Below are positions 12,236 to 20,620 of a stretch of 64,000 bases of DNA, in pieces (position 1 is the first letter of the stretch; the number at the start of each line of letters is the position of its first letter). The stretch comes from Campylobacter fetus subsp. fetus. Its GTDB lineage: Bacteria; Campylobacterota; Campylobacteria; Campylobacterales; Campylobacteraceae. The stretch is from contig NZ_LS483431.1 in assembly GCF_900475935.1 (NCBI RefSeq), forward strand, positions 496,001 to 560,000. Direction: 5' to 3'. The translations under genes were made by a program, and so were the position numbers. Below the pieces are notes generated by a model. That model was not told the DNA's origin. It worked only from the letters and a program-made list of their open reading frames with translations, and searched no databases.

Positions 12236-13321
12236 ATGTTTTTTTCTAAAAACAGTTCTATAACAGAAACTGAGTACAAAAATGTAGTAAATGAAAATCT
12301 GAAATTGCAAAATGAGAACGAAAGTTTAAAATCAGAACTTAAAAAACTGCAAGATGTTAGTAGCGAAACCATTAAAAATATTGATGCTAAAGAGACGGCA
12401 CCGAATCTTCTTATAGCTAGTTATGAAGATGGAATGGGATTTTTGCAAGGAACCATGGAAGAAAACCTTAAAATGCTTGAAAATATGAATAATTTGAATA
12501 ATCAAACATTTTTAAAAACTGAAAAACTCAGAGAACAGACGACTTTGGTTGTTTCATCTATGGAAAATATCCAGCAAATAGGTAGCGGACTTCAAAATGA
12601 TGCTTCTTCTTTAAATCAAAGTGTGATATCTATAGTTGAAATTATAAATTTAATTAAAGATATATCCGATCAGACAAATTTGCTCGCTCTTAATGCGGCT
12701 ATTGAAGCAGCTAGAGCAGGAGAGCACGGAAGAGGATTTGCAGTAGTCGCAGATGAAGTTAGAAAACTTGCTGAACGCACACAAAAAGCCACTCAAGAAG
12801 TTGAATTAAATATCGGTTCTTTAAAACAAAACTCAAATACGATGATTGATATGAGTCATAAATTTTCTACTTTATCTAATGATGTTATGCAAAGAATTGA
12901 GATTTTCCGTGAAAATATAGACAGCGTGAATGAAAATACTCAAAATATACTCAATCAATCTTTAAATATAACAAATGAGATAAATATCAGTAATGGCAAG
13001 ATTGATCATATAAATTTAAAATTAAGCGGATACAAGGCGATTTTATATAACAAATTTGAAGATATTCCAGATCACACTAGTTGTAGGTTTGGTAAATGGT
13101 TTTCTAGTAGCGTAAAAGATCTGTTGTCAAATAATAAAAATGTGATAGAAGAAGTTTCCGAGCATCATCAAAATGTTCATAACGGTCTTTTGAAAGTTAT
13201 GGATGTAGTTAAAAATGAAAACAATATTAAAGTCGGAATTGAAACGTTAAAAGATGTAGAAAACTCGAGTAAATATGGGTTTGAGATACTTTTGAAAGCA
13301 ATAAAAGCCGTAAGAAAATAG
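12236..13321 (+). CDS. Soluble methyl-accepting chemotaxis protein with C-terminal CZB domain
   Basis: A 361-residue chemoreceptor with no membrane segment and no sensory domain of known type at the N-terminus, only a coiled coil (about residues 10-45). The signalling hairpin tip is highly conserved (about 141-182, [19 protein letters not shown]...). Residues 257-325 form a CZB zinc-binding domain with H280, C283 (HTSCRFGKW) and H310-H315. Proteins of this layout in Epsilonproteobacteria sense cytoplasmic zinc or zinc-linked redox signals such as hypochlorous acid and pass them to CheA. It is a single gene with its own promoter region, 203 bases after the previous gene. Confidence 0.92.
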   Translation: MFFSKNSSITETEYKNVVNENLKLQNENESLKSELKKLQDVSSETIKNIDAKETAPNLLIASYEDGMGFLQGTMEENLKMLENMNNLNNQTFLKTEKLREQTTLVVSSMENIQQIGSGLQNDASSLNQSVISIVEIINLIKDISDQTNLLALNAAIEAARAGEHGRGFAVVADEVRKLAERTQKATQEVELNIGSLKQNSNTMIDMSHKFSTLSNDVMQRIEIFRENIDSVNENTQNILNQSLNITNEINISNGKIDHINLKLSGYKAILYNKFEDIPDHTSCRFGKWFSSSVKDLLSNNKNVIEEVSEHHQNVHNGLLKVMDVVKNENNIKVGIETLKDVENSSKYGFEILLKAIKAVRK

Positions 13322-13421
13322 CATTTTATTTTTAAGCCTTTTTAAATTTAAAATAATTGATAATACAAATATAAGATAGTTTTTAAATTTGAGTTGTATA
13401 ATTTCATTAAAAAGGTTACGC

Positions 13422-14723
13422 ATGACAAATAGTGAATTATCAAAACTCGATTTAGAACATATATGGCATCCTTGCACTCAGATGAGTGATCATAAGGATT
13501 TTCCTATTATACCTATTAAACGTGCAAAAGGCGCGATTTTAACTGATTTTGATGGTAATGAGTATATAGACTGTGTTTCTAGCTGGTGGGTAAATATATT
13601 TGGTCATTCAAACGAATATATAAATCAAAAATTAAGTGAACAAACTCAAAATCTTGAACATGTTATAATGGCTGGATTTAGTCACGATGGTATTATAAAA
13701 CTATCAAAAAGGTTGATAGATCTGCTTCCTTATCCTTTAAATAGATGTTTTTATGGAGATAATGGAAGTAGCGCTATAGAAATTGCTCTTAAAATGAGCT
13801 ATCATAAAAATATTATAAATGGCAAAAATAAACCTCTTTTTTTAAATTTAAAAAACTCATATCATGGTGAAACTATAGCGGCGCTTAGCGTCGGAGATGT
13901 AGAGTTGTATAAAAAAATATATAAAAATATTTTAATAAAAACCATAGTCACCCCCGTACCTTTGAGTTTTAAAGGTCGTGAAGTAAGCGACGATGAGGCG
14001 CTTAGCGGTCTAAAAGATATTTTAGAAAGATATGGCAATGAAATTTCCGCATTTGTGCTCGAACCGCTTATTCAGTGCGCAGGAGATATGAATATGTATA
14101 GCGCAAATTTTATAAATAAGGCTTGTGTGATGGCAAAAAAATATGATGTTGATATTATATTTGATGAAATTGCTGTTGGTTTTGGCAGAAGCGGAACTAT
14201 GTTTGCCCTAGAACAGTGTGATGTGGTGCCTGATTTTTTGTGTCTTAGTAAAGGTATAACGGGTGGTTATCTACCTCTTAGCGTTGTTGTTACGAGCGAG
14301 AATATTTACGAGCAGTTTTATGATACTTATGAGAGCCAAAAGGCTTTTTTGCACTCTCATAGCTATACTGGAAATGCGTTGGCGTGCGCATGTGCTAATG
14401 CTACTTTAGATATTTTTGAAACGCAAAACGTGATAGAAAAAAATATATATCTTTCTAAATTTATAAAAAGCGAATTTGAAACATTGTTAAAATATGACTT
14501 TGTCGATAATTTTAGACAAACAGGAATGGTTCTAGCATTTGACCTGATCGGTTTTGAGGGAAAACGAATGGGTTATGAAATTTATAAAAAAGCTTTACAA
14601 AAAGGTCTACTGCTTCGCCCGTTGGCAAACACTATATATTTTATGCCGCCATATGTGATAACTCATGATCAAATAAGCTACACGCTTAGCGTTATAGATA
14701 ATTTATTAAGCGAGCTTAGATAA
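13422..14723 (+). CDS. bioA: Adenosylmethionine-8-amino-7-oxononanoate aminotransferase
   Basis: A 433-residue class III PLP aminotransferase that makes 7,8-diaminopelargonate in biotin synthesis, with S-adenosylmethionine as amino donor. The start region HIWHPCTQM and DCVSSWWVNIFGH are typical BioA signatures. IFDEIAVGFGRSG carries the PLP-contacting Asp, and LSKGITGGYLPL the PLP lysine. The ATG at 13422 is chosen over a TTG 33 bases upstream because AAAGG precedes it and the protein then starts as in homologues. It converges on nth with an 8-base overlap. Confidence 0.93.
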   Translation: MTNSELSKLDLEHIWHPCTQMSDHKDFPIIPIKRAKGAILTDFDGNEYIDCVSSWWVNIFGHSNEYINQKLSEQTQNLEHVIMAGFSHDGIIKLSKRLIDLLPYPLNRCFYGDNGSSAIEIALKMSYHKNIINGKNKPLFLNLKNSYHGETIAALSVGDVELYKKIYKNILIKTIVTPVPLSFKGREVSDDEALSGLKDILERYGNEISAFVLEPLIQCAGDMNMYSANFINKACVMAKKYDVDIIFDEIAVGFGRSGTMFALEQCDVVPDFLCLSKGITGGYLPLSVVVTSENIYEQFYDTYESQKAFLHSHSYTGNALACACANATLDIFETQNVIEKNIYLSKFIKSEFETLLKYDFVDNFRQTGMVLAFDLIGFEGKRMGYEIYKKALQKGLLLRPLANTIYFMPPYVITHDQISYTLSVIDNLLSELR

Positions 14724-15348
14724 CTTTGTCTTCAGAGCTGCAAAGCTCCTTTAAAAAGCAGTTTTCGCATTGTGGTTTTAAGGCTTTACAGGTATATCTG
14801 CCAAATAAAACCATAGCTTGATGAAGAGTGTTTAATTCTGTTTTGAATGCTTTAGTAAGATCGATTTCAGTGGCTTGAGGGGTTTTTGCATCACTTAAAT
14901 TCAGTCTATGAGATACTCTAAAAACGTGTGTGTCTACTGCCATAAGATTTGCATTTTGGTGTTCTATTAAAACAACGTGAGCCGTTTTTTGACCGACTCC
15001 TGCTAACTTTATGAGTTCTTTTTCTTCAAGTGGAATATCGCCTCCAAACTCATCCATAACCGATTTTGCCATTTTTATTAAATTTGCTGCTTTGTTATTA
15101 AAAAAACTACAAGAATTTATCAGTAATTTTAGTGAGGCAAGATTTGCTTCAGACAAGCTTTTGATATCTGGATAGGCGTTAAAAAGTTCAGGAGTTATCA
15201 AATTTACTCTTTTGTCGGTACATTGAGCCGATAGCATCACGCAGACTAGAAGTTCATAGAGATTTTTAAATTTAAGTTCGCTTTTAGCTCCACTAAAGTT
15301 TTGCAAAAATAGTTCTTTAATTTGTTTTATATCTTTTTTTGTTCGCAT
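14716..15348 (-). CDS. nth: Endonuclease III
   Basis: A 210-residue DNA glycosylase/AP lyase that removes oxidised pyrimidines. The helix-hairpin-helix LAGVGQKTAHVVL contains the catalytic lysine K121, and VDTHV the catalytic aspartate D139. The C-terminus has the [4Fe-4S] loop C187-x6-C194-x2-C197-x5-C203. All key residues are intact. The 3' end overlaps that of bioA by 8 bases in the opposite direction. Confidence 0.95.
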   Translation of the reverse strand: MRTKKDIKQIKELFLQNFSGAKSELKFKNLYELLVCVMLSAQCTDKRVNLITPELFNAYPDIKSLSEANLASLKLLINSCSFFNNKAANLIKMAKSVMDEFGGDIPLEEKELIKLAGVGQKTAHVVLIEHQNANLMAVDTHVFRVSHRLNLSDAKTPQATEIDLTKAFKTELNTLHQAMVLFGRYTCKALKPQCENCFLKELCSSEDKVI

Positions 15349-15400
15349 TTTGGGATTTTAGCTAAAAAAACTAAATTTTAAACAAAATTAACGGGGCTTT

Positions 15401-15410
15401 TTGATATAAT
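15401..15410 (+). promoter_or_regulatory. Probable -10 region of the peb4 promoter
   Basis: TTGATATAAT contains a perfect -10 box TATAAT at 15405-15410, with a T-run just upstream as is usual in Campylobacter. The predicted transcript starts about 30 bases before the peb4 ATG. Confidence 0.55.
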
Positions 15411-15446
15411 ATAACGTTTTTTAATTTTATTTTATAAAGGATAAGT

Positions 15447-16256
15447 ATGAAAAAGGGTGTAATTTTAGCTTTAAGCTTAGCTGCTGCAGTTAGTTTAAAT
15501 GCCGCAGTTTTGGCAACAGTAAATGGTCAAAATATAACAGATGAGGATTTAGCTCCAGTATTAGGACCGCACGGATCAGAAACAAGCAACGTACCAGCTG
15601 ATATGAAGAAAAATCTATTGGATAGAGTTATAGAAAGAAAGCTTATGTTGGACCAAGCTAAAAAAGACGGTATAGAAAAAGATGATGAATTTAAAAAAGT
15701 TGTTAAAGAACTTGAAGATAATGTAGCTATAAATATATGGATGAAAAAACAGTTTGACGCTATAAAAGTGGATGAGAAGAAAGCAAAAGATTTTTACGAG
15801 CAAAATAAAGATAAATTTGTAGTTCCAGCTCAAGCAAAAGCAAAACATATTTTAGTTGAGACAGAAAAAGAAGCCGCAGATATCATAAAAAGTTTAAATG
15901 GTTTAAAAGGTGCCGCTCTTGATAAAAAATTCTCAGAAATTGCAAAAGAGAAATCTATAGATAAAAGTTCAGCAGTAAATGGCGGTGAGTTAGGATGGTT
16001 TGGCGAGTCTCAAATGGTAGCATCATTTAGCAAAGCCGCATTTGGACTTAAAAAAGGTGAAATTACTAATAAACCTGTTAAAAGCGAGTTTGGATATCAT
16101 GTTATACTGAAAGAAGATATGAAAGATAAAAGCGCAGTTGGATTTGATAAAGCAAAAGCAAATATAGAAAATCAAATGAAAAGTGAAGAGTTCAGAACTG
16201 TTATGCAAAAAAAAGTAAGCGATCTAAAAAAAGATGCAAAAATAGAGTATAAATAA
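15447..16256 (+). CDS. peb4: PEB4/CBF2-type periplasmic peptidyl-prolyl isomerase
   Basis: A 269-residue SurA-like chaperone. It has a signal peptide (residues 1-19, ending LNAAV), a helical N-terminal domain starting ATVNGQNITDEDL, and a parvulin rotamase domain (about 124-235; AKHILVETEKEA, GGELGWFGESQMV, FGYHVILKED). In C. jejuni PEB4 helps outer-membrane protein biogenesis and affects adhesion. The next gene is fba, the same order as in C. jejuni, which supports the assignment. RBS AAGGATAAG lies before the ATG. Confidence 0.93.
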   Translation: MKKGVILALSLAAAVSLNAAVLATVNGQNITDEDLAPVLGPHGSETSNVPADMKKNLLDRVIERKLMLDQAKKDGIEKDDEFKKVVKELEDNVAINIWMKKQFDAIKVDEKKAKDFYEQNKDKFVVPAQAKAKHILVETEKEAADIIKSLNGLKGAALDKKFSEIAKEKSIDKSSAVNGGELGWFGESQMVASFSKAAFGLKKGEITNKPVKSEFGYHVILKEDMKDKSAVGFDKAKANIENQMKSEEFRTVMQKKVSDLKKDAKIEYK

Positions 16257-16265
16257 GGGTAGAAA

Positions 16266-17330
16266 ATGGGAGTTTTGGATATTGTAAAAGCAGGCGTACT
16301 AAGTGGTGATGATATCACAAAACTCTACGCTTATGCCAAACAAGAAGGGTTCGCTATCCCAGCAGTAAATGTAGTAGGCAGCAATTCCGTAAATGCAGTG
16401 TTAGAAGCCGCAAAAAGAGCAAACTCACCTGTTATAATCCAATTTAGCAATGGCGGCGCCGGTTTTTTTGCCGGTAAGTCATGTCCTAAGCCAGATATTT
16501 TAGGCGCTATAGTAGGTGCTAAGCATGTTCATCTGCTTGCTAGAGAGTACGGCATTCCAGTAGTTTTGCATACAGATCATGCCGCTAGAAAGTTACTGCC
16601 ATGGATAGATGGTCTTATAGAGGCTAGTCGTGAACATAAAAAAGTATTCGGAAGACCGCTTTTTAGTTCTCATATGCTTGATCTCAGCGAAGAGAGCTTA
16701 GAGGAAAATATCTCTACTTGTAAAGAGTATTTAAAAAATTTAAGCGAACTTGATATAAGTCTTGAAATCGAGCTTGGAGTTACCGGAGGAGAAGAGGACG
16801 GTGTTGATAATTCTGGTGTAGATAACTCTCTTCTTTATACTCAACCATCAGAAGTTGCTTATGCTTATTCTGAGTTAGGCAAAATTAGCGATAAATTTAG
16901 TATAGCAGCTAGTTTTGGAAACGTACATGGAGTATATAAGCCGGGAAATGTTGTTCTTCGTCCGGAAATTCTTAAAAATTCACAAGAGTTTATTAAGCAC
17001 AAATTCTCTCTAAATGACGACAAGCCGGTAAATTTCGTTTTTCATGGCGGTAGTGGTAGTGAGTTAAAAGATATTAAAAACGCCGTAAGTTATGGTGTTG
17101 TTAAAATGAATATCGATACTGACACACAATGGGCTTTTTGGGATGGAGTGAGAGAGTACGAAGCGGCTCATCACGGATATCTGCAATCTCAGATCGGAAA
17201 TCCCGAGGGAGAAGACAAGCCAAATAAAAAATACTACGATCCTAGAAAATGGTTAAGATCTGGTGAAGAGAGTATGATAAAAAGACTTCTTGAAGCTTTT
17301 GATAATTTAAACTGTATGAATAAAAATTAG
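16266..17330 (+). CDS. fba: Fructose-bisphosphate aldolase, class II
   Basis: A 354-residue zinc-dependent aldolase that interconverts fructose 1,6-bisphosphate with dihydroxyacetone phosphate and glyceraldehyde 3-phosphate, here probably mainly for gluconeogenesis because campylobacters largely lack glycolytic use of glucose. Visible are the zinc-site region VVLHTDHAARKLL, the catalytic/metal segment LEIELGVTGGEEDG, GNVHGVY, and FHGGSGS, with the phosphate-binding NIDTDTQWAFW at the C-terminus. It lies 9 bases after peb4, probably co-transcribed, and is followed by a terminator. Confidence 0.96.
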   Translation: MGVLDIVKAGVLSGDDITKLYAYAKQEGFAIPAVNVVGSNSVNAVLEAAKRANSPVIIQFSNGGAGFFAGKSCPKPDILGAIVGAKHVHLLAREYGIPVVLHTDHAARKLLPWIDGLIEASREHKKVFGRPLFSSHMLDLSEESLEENISTCKEYLKNLSELDISLEIELGVTGGEEDGVDNSGVDNSLLYTQPSEVAYAYSELGKISDKFSIAASFGNVHGVYKPGNVVLRPEILKNSQEFIKHKFSLNDDKPVNFVFHGGSGSELKDIKNAVSYGVVKMNIDTDTQWAFWDGVREYEAAHHGYLQSQIGNPEGEDKPNKKYYDPRKWLRSGEESMIKRLLEAFDNLNCMNKN

Positions 17331-17333
17331 ATT

Positions 17334-17362
17334 TTGGCGGCTTGTATGCTGCCAAATTTATT
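17334..17362 (+). terminator. Intrinsic terminator after fba
   Basis: TTGGCGGC (17334-17341) and GCTGCCAA (17348-17355) form an 8-bp stem with one G-U pair and a 6-base loop, followed by ATTTATTTT. It closes the peb4-fba unit and separates it from the MotA-like gene. Confidence 0.75.
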
Positions 17363-17418
17363 TTAAATTTAATAATTTTATAAATTTTTAAATTTAGCAT
17401 AAATTTAAGGAACTTTTT

Positions 17419-18744
17419 ATGGATAAAAATGATGCGTTTAGTGATTTGCTTCTACCTGATAGCGGTAAGAGACAAAGTAAAGTAGTTTATTTTAAAATAG
17501 TTTTTCTGCCTGTTTTGATATACGCTATATTTCTGCTTGGGTATTTTCGTATTATAAATTTTAGCGTTGAGCTTCATACTATAGTTATGATGGGAGTTAT
17601 ACTTTTTATAGCGATGCTTTTTGCTAGACATAGTGCTGAGCTTGGATGTTGTTTATTTGAGCAGAGAAAAGATGAGTTTAAAAGAGATCTTAAAAGCTAT
17701 ATTATGAAAAGTCTTTTGATAATAGGAAAAGATCAAAAGTCAAACGGTAGTTTTGATGAGTTTGTAAAAAGATATTCAAATGACGTTAGAAATGATAATT
17801 ACGCCTCAGTTGGTGCTGGAATTTTTCCTATGCTTGGTATACTTGGTACGTTTTTAAGTATAGCTATATCTATGCCGAATTTTAGCTCATCAAGCACAGA
17901 AGCGCTTGAAACTGAGATTTCCACCCTTTTAAGCGGAGTTGGAACTGCATTTTATGTGTCGATATATGGTATTTTTTTGGCTCTTTGGTGGATATTTTTT
18001 GAGAGATTTGGTATGAGTAGATTTGAGAAGCTTATAGCTAGGCAAAAAAATGCTACAAGTACTTTTTTTTGGACAAAAGAGGAGATCGAGCAGAGATATA
18101 TGCAAGAAAGTCTCGGAAATTTCGAGAAGATTAGCGTAATTTTTGAGCATGTTAGCAAGCAGGAATTTTTTGAAGAGTTAAATAAAGCGGTTGAAAGAAA
18201 ATTCCAAAATTTTTCTGATATGCTTAAAGTAGAAGAAGACGCCGTAAAACTAAGCAGTGAACATATAAAGCATACTATGGGAATGCTTATCAAATCTCAG
18301 CGAGATCAAAAAGATATGGTAAAAGTACATGCTGAAATAATTAATGTGCTTAATTCGTTTAATCTAAATTTGAAAGAGATGCAACTAAGATTTAGTGAGC
18401 ATTACACAAGATTGCAAAGTGCTAGTGATGATAAAATAACTAAACTTGAGAGATCCGTAAATGATCTTGGTGGAAATATCTCTAAATTTGAAAATTCGCT
18501 TGAGGGTTTTAGCGTTGAAATTTTAGAGAAACAAAAACAAGCCTTAGAAGGATTTAGAGCTGCTATGATAGATGGTATGCAAGCTTTTAGAGAGGTTTTT
18601 GATGATGAGGGAGCAAAAGGGGATGAGAGCAGCAAAATCATAGAAGAGCTAAAAAAGAGCATTCAAGAGATAGATGATGAGACTAACAGCGCACTAGAAA
18701 AACTAGAAGTAAATACAGAAGCAAATCAAGATGAAATTAGATAA
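17419..18744 (+). CDS. MotA/TolQ/ExbB-type channel protein with long cytoplasmic coiled coil (ZorA-like)
   Basis: A 441-residue membrane protein. Hydrophobic segments lie at about residues 24-44, 50-70, 130-155 and 170-195. The last two carry the proton-channel pattern (GIFPMLGILGTFLSI, then LLSGVGTAFYVSIYGIFLALWW). The remaining 240 residues are charged, predicted cytoplasmic coiled coil. This layout, and the partner with an OmpA-like domain just downstream, matches the ion-driven stators MotAB and, more closely in tail length, ZorAB of Zorya defence. In C. jejuni the orthologous locus (after peb4-fba) is annotated only as membrane protein. The function is not established. It overlaps the next gene by 14 bases. 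Confidence 0.8.
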   Translation: MDKNDAFSDLLLPDSGKRQSKVVYFKIVFLPVLIYAIFLLGYFRIINFSVELHTIVMMGVILFIAMLFARHSAELGCCLFEQRKDEFKRDLKSYIMKSLLIIGKDQKSNGSFDEFVKRYSNDVRNDNYASVGAGIFPMLGILGTFLSIAISMPNFSSSSTEALETEISTLLSGVGTAFYVSIYGIFLALWWIFFERFGMSRFEKLIARQKNATSTFFWTKEEIEQRYMQESLGNFEKISVIFEHVSKQEFFEELNKAVERKFQNFSDMLKVEEDAVKLSSEHIKHTMGMLIKSQRDQKDMVKVHAEIINVLNSFNLNLKEMQLRFSEHYTRLQSASDDKITKLERSVNDLGGNISKFENSLEGFSVEILEKQKQALEGFRAAMIDGMQAFREVFDDEGAKGDESSKIIEELKKSIQEIDDETNSALEKLEVNTEANQDEIR

Positions 18745-19735
18745 TTCAAGAGACGAAAGAAGTAATTTCTGGATATCTTACGCCGATTTGATGGCTGGAC
18801 TTTTGTTTGTTTTTGTGCTGCTCATCGGAGCTATCGTAGTAAAATACGTACTCACACAAGCAGATTTAAATGCTTTAAGAATAGATCTAAATAAAAAAGT
18901 AGAAGCACTTGCTTTTAGTAGTGATGAGTTGAACAAAAAAGAAAAAGCGATAAAAGATTTCATAGAAAAATTACAAAATGCTAAAGATCGCAATTTAGCT
19001 TTATCTGAGATAAATGCACTATTTAATGAGAAACTTGCCGAATTAAGTATTCAGCTTGGAGATATAAATAGTACTCTTAGAGTGGTAAATGAGGAAAATA
19101 AAGAGTTAAGCTCCATTATAAATTTAAAAGATGAACAAATCAGTGATTTAAAAATTGCTTTAACTCAAAAAGAATCCGAATATAACAGTGTTTTGGCTGA
19201 TCTAAATAGTACAAAAGAACGCATAAAAGATTTAGGTGGTATAAAATTAAAAGTGATATCGGATCTAAAGCAAAAACTTGGTAATTCCATACGTATCGAT
19301 GCAAATTCAGGCTCAGTTTCGCTTCCGTCATCTATTTTGTTTGATACAAACTCATTTATGTTAAAAGATAGCGCTAGATTTGATTTGAGACGTACTTTAA
19401 AGGCGTATTTCGATGTGCTTCTAAGCGATGAGATACGACCGAACATTGATAGAATAGTTATAGAAGGTCATACCGATAGCGATGGCAGTTATCTTTATAA
19501 TCTTGAATTATCGCAAAAAAGAGCTTATGAGGTAATGAAATTTATCTACTCATTTTACAAAAATGAAGAACTAGGTAAATACCTTATAGCAAGCGGTAGA
19601 AGTTTTAGCGATCTTGTTTATAAAAACGGAGTTGAGGATAAAGAAGCATCTCGCAGAATTGAGATTAAATTTAGCATCTCGGATAAAGCCACTATAAAAG
19701 AGATAGAAAAAATTCTCAATCAAAATGCAAGGTAA
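18731..19735 (+). CDS. OmpA-domain membrane protein, MotB/ZorB-like partner
   Basis: A 334-residue protein with one N-terminal membrane segment (about residues 16-40). It is preceded by the motif WISYADLMAGLLFVF, whose Asp19 is at the position of the proton-carrying aspartate of MotB/ZorB. A periplasmic coiled coil follows (about 45-175), then an OmpA-like peptidoglycan-binding domain (about 185-325: LFDTNSF, IVIEGHTDSDG, NLELSQKRAYEV, ASRRIEI). A channel protein plus a wall-binding protein is the plan of an ion-driven stator. It overlaps both neighbours (14 and 11 bases). Confidence 0.85.
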   Translation: MKLDNSRDERSNFWISYADLMAGLLFVFVLLIGAIVVKYVLTQADLNALRIDLNKKVEALAFSSDELNKKEKAIKDFIEKLQNAKDRNLALSEINALFNEKLAELSIQLGDINSTLRVVNEENKELSSIINLKDEQISDLKIALTQKESEYNSVLADLNSTKERIKDLGGIKLKVISDLKQKLGNSIRIDANSGSVSLPSSILFDTNSFMLKDSARFDLRRTLKAYFDVLLSDEIRPNIDRIVIEGHTDSDGSYLYNLELSQKRAYEVMKFIYSFYKNEELGKYLIASGRSFSDLVYKNGVEDKEASRRIEIKFSISDKATIKEIEKILNQNAR

Positions 19736-20597
19736 TTTTGATAATTTTGAATGCGTAAATTTTCGTGGTCGTAGTTTTTGGATTTTAAGAGATGACAAAA
19801 TCGGAGGCGAATTTAATGGAAATAAAGCAAGAAAGCTTGAGTATTTTTTAAATTCGGATTTAAGCGGTTTTAAACGCATTATATCTTATGGCTCAAATCA
19901 GTCAAATGCAATGTACAGCCTTAGCGTGTTTGCAAAGATGAAAGAACTAGAGTTTATCTATGTAACCGATCATTTAAGCGGATTTTTAAAAGAGCGTCCG
20001 AGCGGAAATTTGGCTTTGGCTTTGCGAAATGGCATGGTGATTTATGAAAGTAAAAATAGAGCTGATTTCGCTTCAAATTTAAAAAATATCGACGATATTT
20101 TAATTCCTGAGGGTGTGGCTATGAGCGAAGCCGAGTATGGGTTTAAAACTCAAGCTAAGCTTATAGAGGATTTTTCTAATCAAATCGGATTTAAATTTGA
20201 TATATTTTTGCCTAGTGGCACTGGTGCTAGTGCGGCGTATTTAGCTAAAAATTTAAGCCAAATGAAAGTATATACTACGCCTTGCGTGGGCGATAGAGAT
20301 TATCTTGCTTCTATGGTTTTAAATTTAGATAAAGATTCAAAATTGAATATTTTAAATCCGCCAAAAAAATATCATTTTGGGAATTTAAAGCGTGAGCTTT
20401 TTGATATTTATAAAGAGCTTAAAGACTCAACAAATGTTGAGTTTGAGCTGCTTTACGATAGTGTTGGATGGCTTAGTTTACTCTATAATTTAACTGAATT
20501 TAAAAATAAAATTTTATATATTCATCAAGGTGGAATTATAGGAAATGAAAGTCTTTTGGAGCGTTACAAACGTAAATTTAAACTAGATATGGTATAA
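19725..20597 (+). CDS. PLP-dependent 1-aminocyclopropane-1-carboxylate deaminase/D-cysteine desulfhydrase family protein
   Basis: A 290-residue fold-type II PLP enzyme. The family start (FWILRDDKIGGEFNGNKARKLEY) contains the PLP lysine in GNKARKL, and SYGSNQSNAMYSLS the substrate-binding loop. FLPSGTGASAAYL binds phosphate. It is shorter than typical ACC deaminases (about 330) and is missing parts of the middle domain. ACC deamination is unlikely in this organism; D-cysteine or another small amino acid is more plausible, but the substrate cannot be read from sequence. It overlaps the OmpA-domain gene by 11 bases, as at the matching C. jejuni locus. Confidence 0.75.
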   Translation: MQGNFDNFECVNFRGRSFWILRDDKIGGEFNGNKARKLEYFLNSDLSGFKRIISYGSNQSNAMYSLSVFAKMKELEFIYVTDHLSGFLKERPSGNLALALRNGMVIYESKNRADFASNLKNIDDILIPEGVAMSEAEYGFKTQAKLIEDFSNQIGFKFDIFLPSGTGASAAYLAKNLSQMKVYTTPCVGDRDYLASMVLNLDKDSKLNILNPPKKYHFGNLKRELFDIYKELKDSTNVEFELLYDSVGWLSLLYNLTEFKNKILYIHQGGIIGNESLLERYKRKFKLDMV

Positions 20598-20620
20598 TTA
20601 AATAAAGGAGAGAATAGATT

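Noticed and set aside
17419-19735. A complete Zorya defence system
   Set aside because: No ZorC, ZorD or ZorE homologue is next to the pair; the neighbours are fba and a PLP enzyme.
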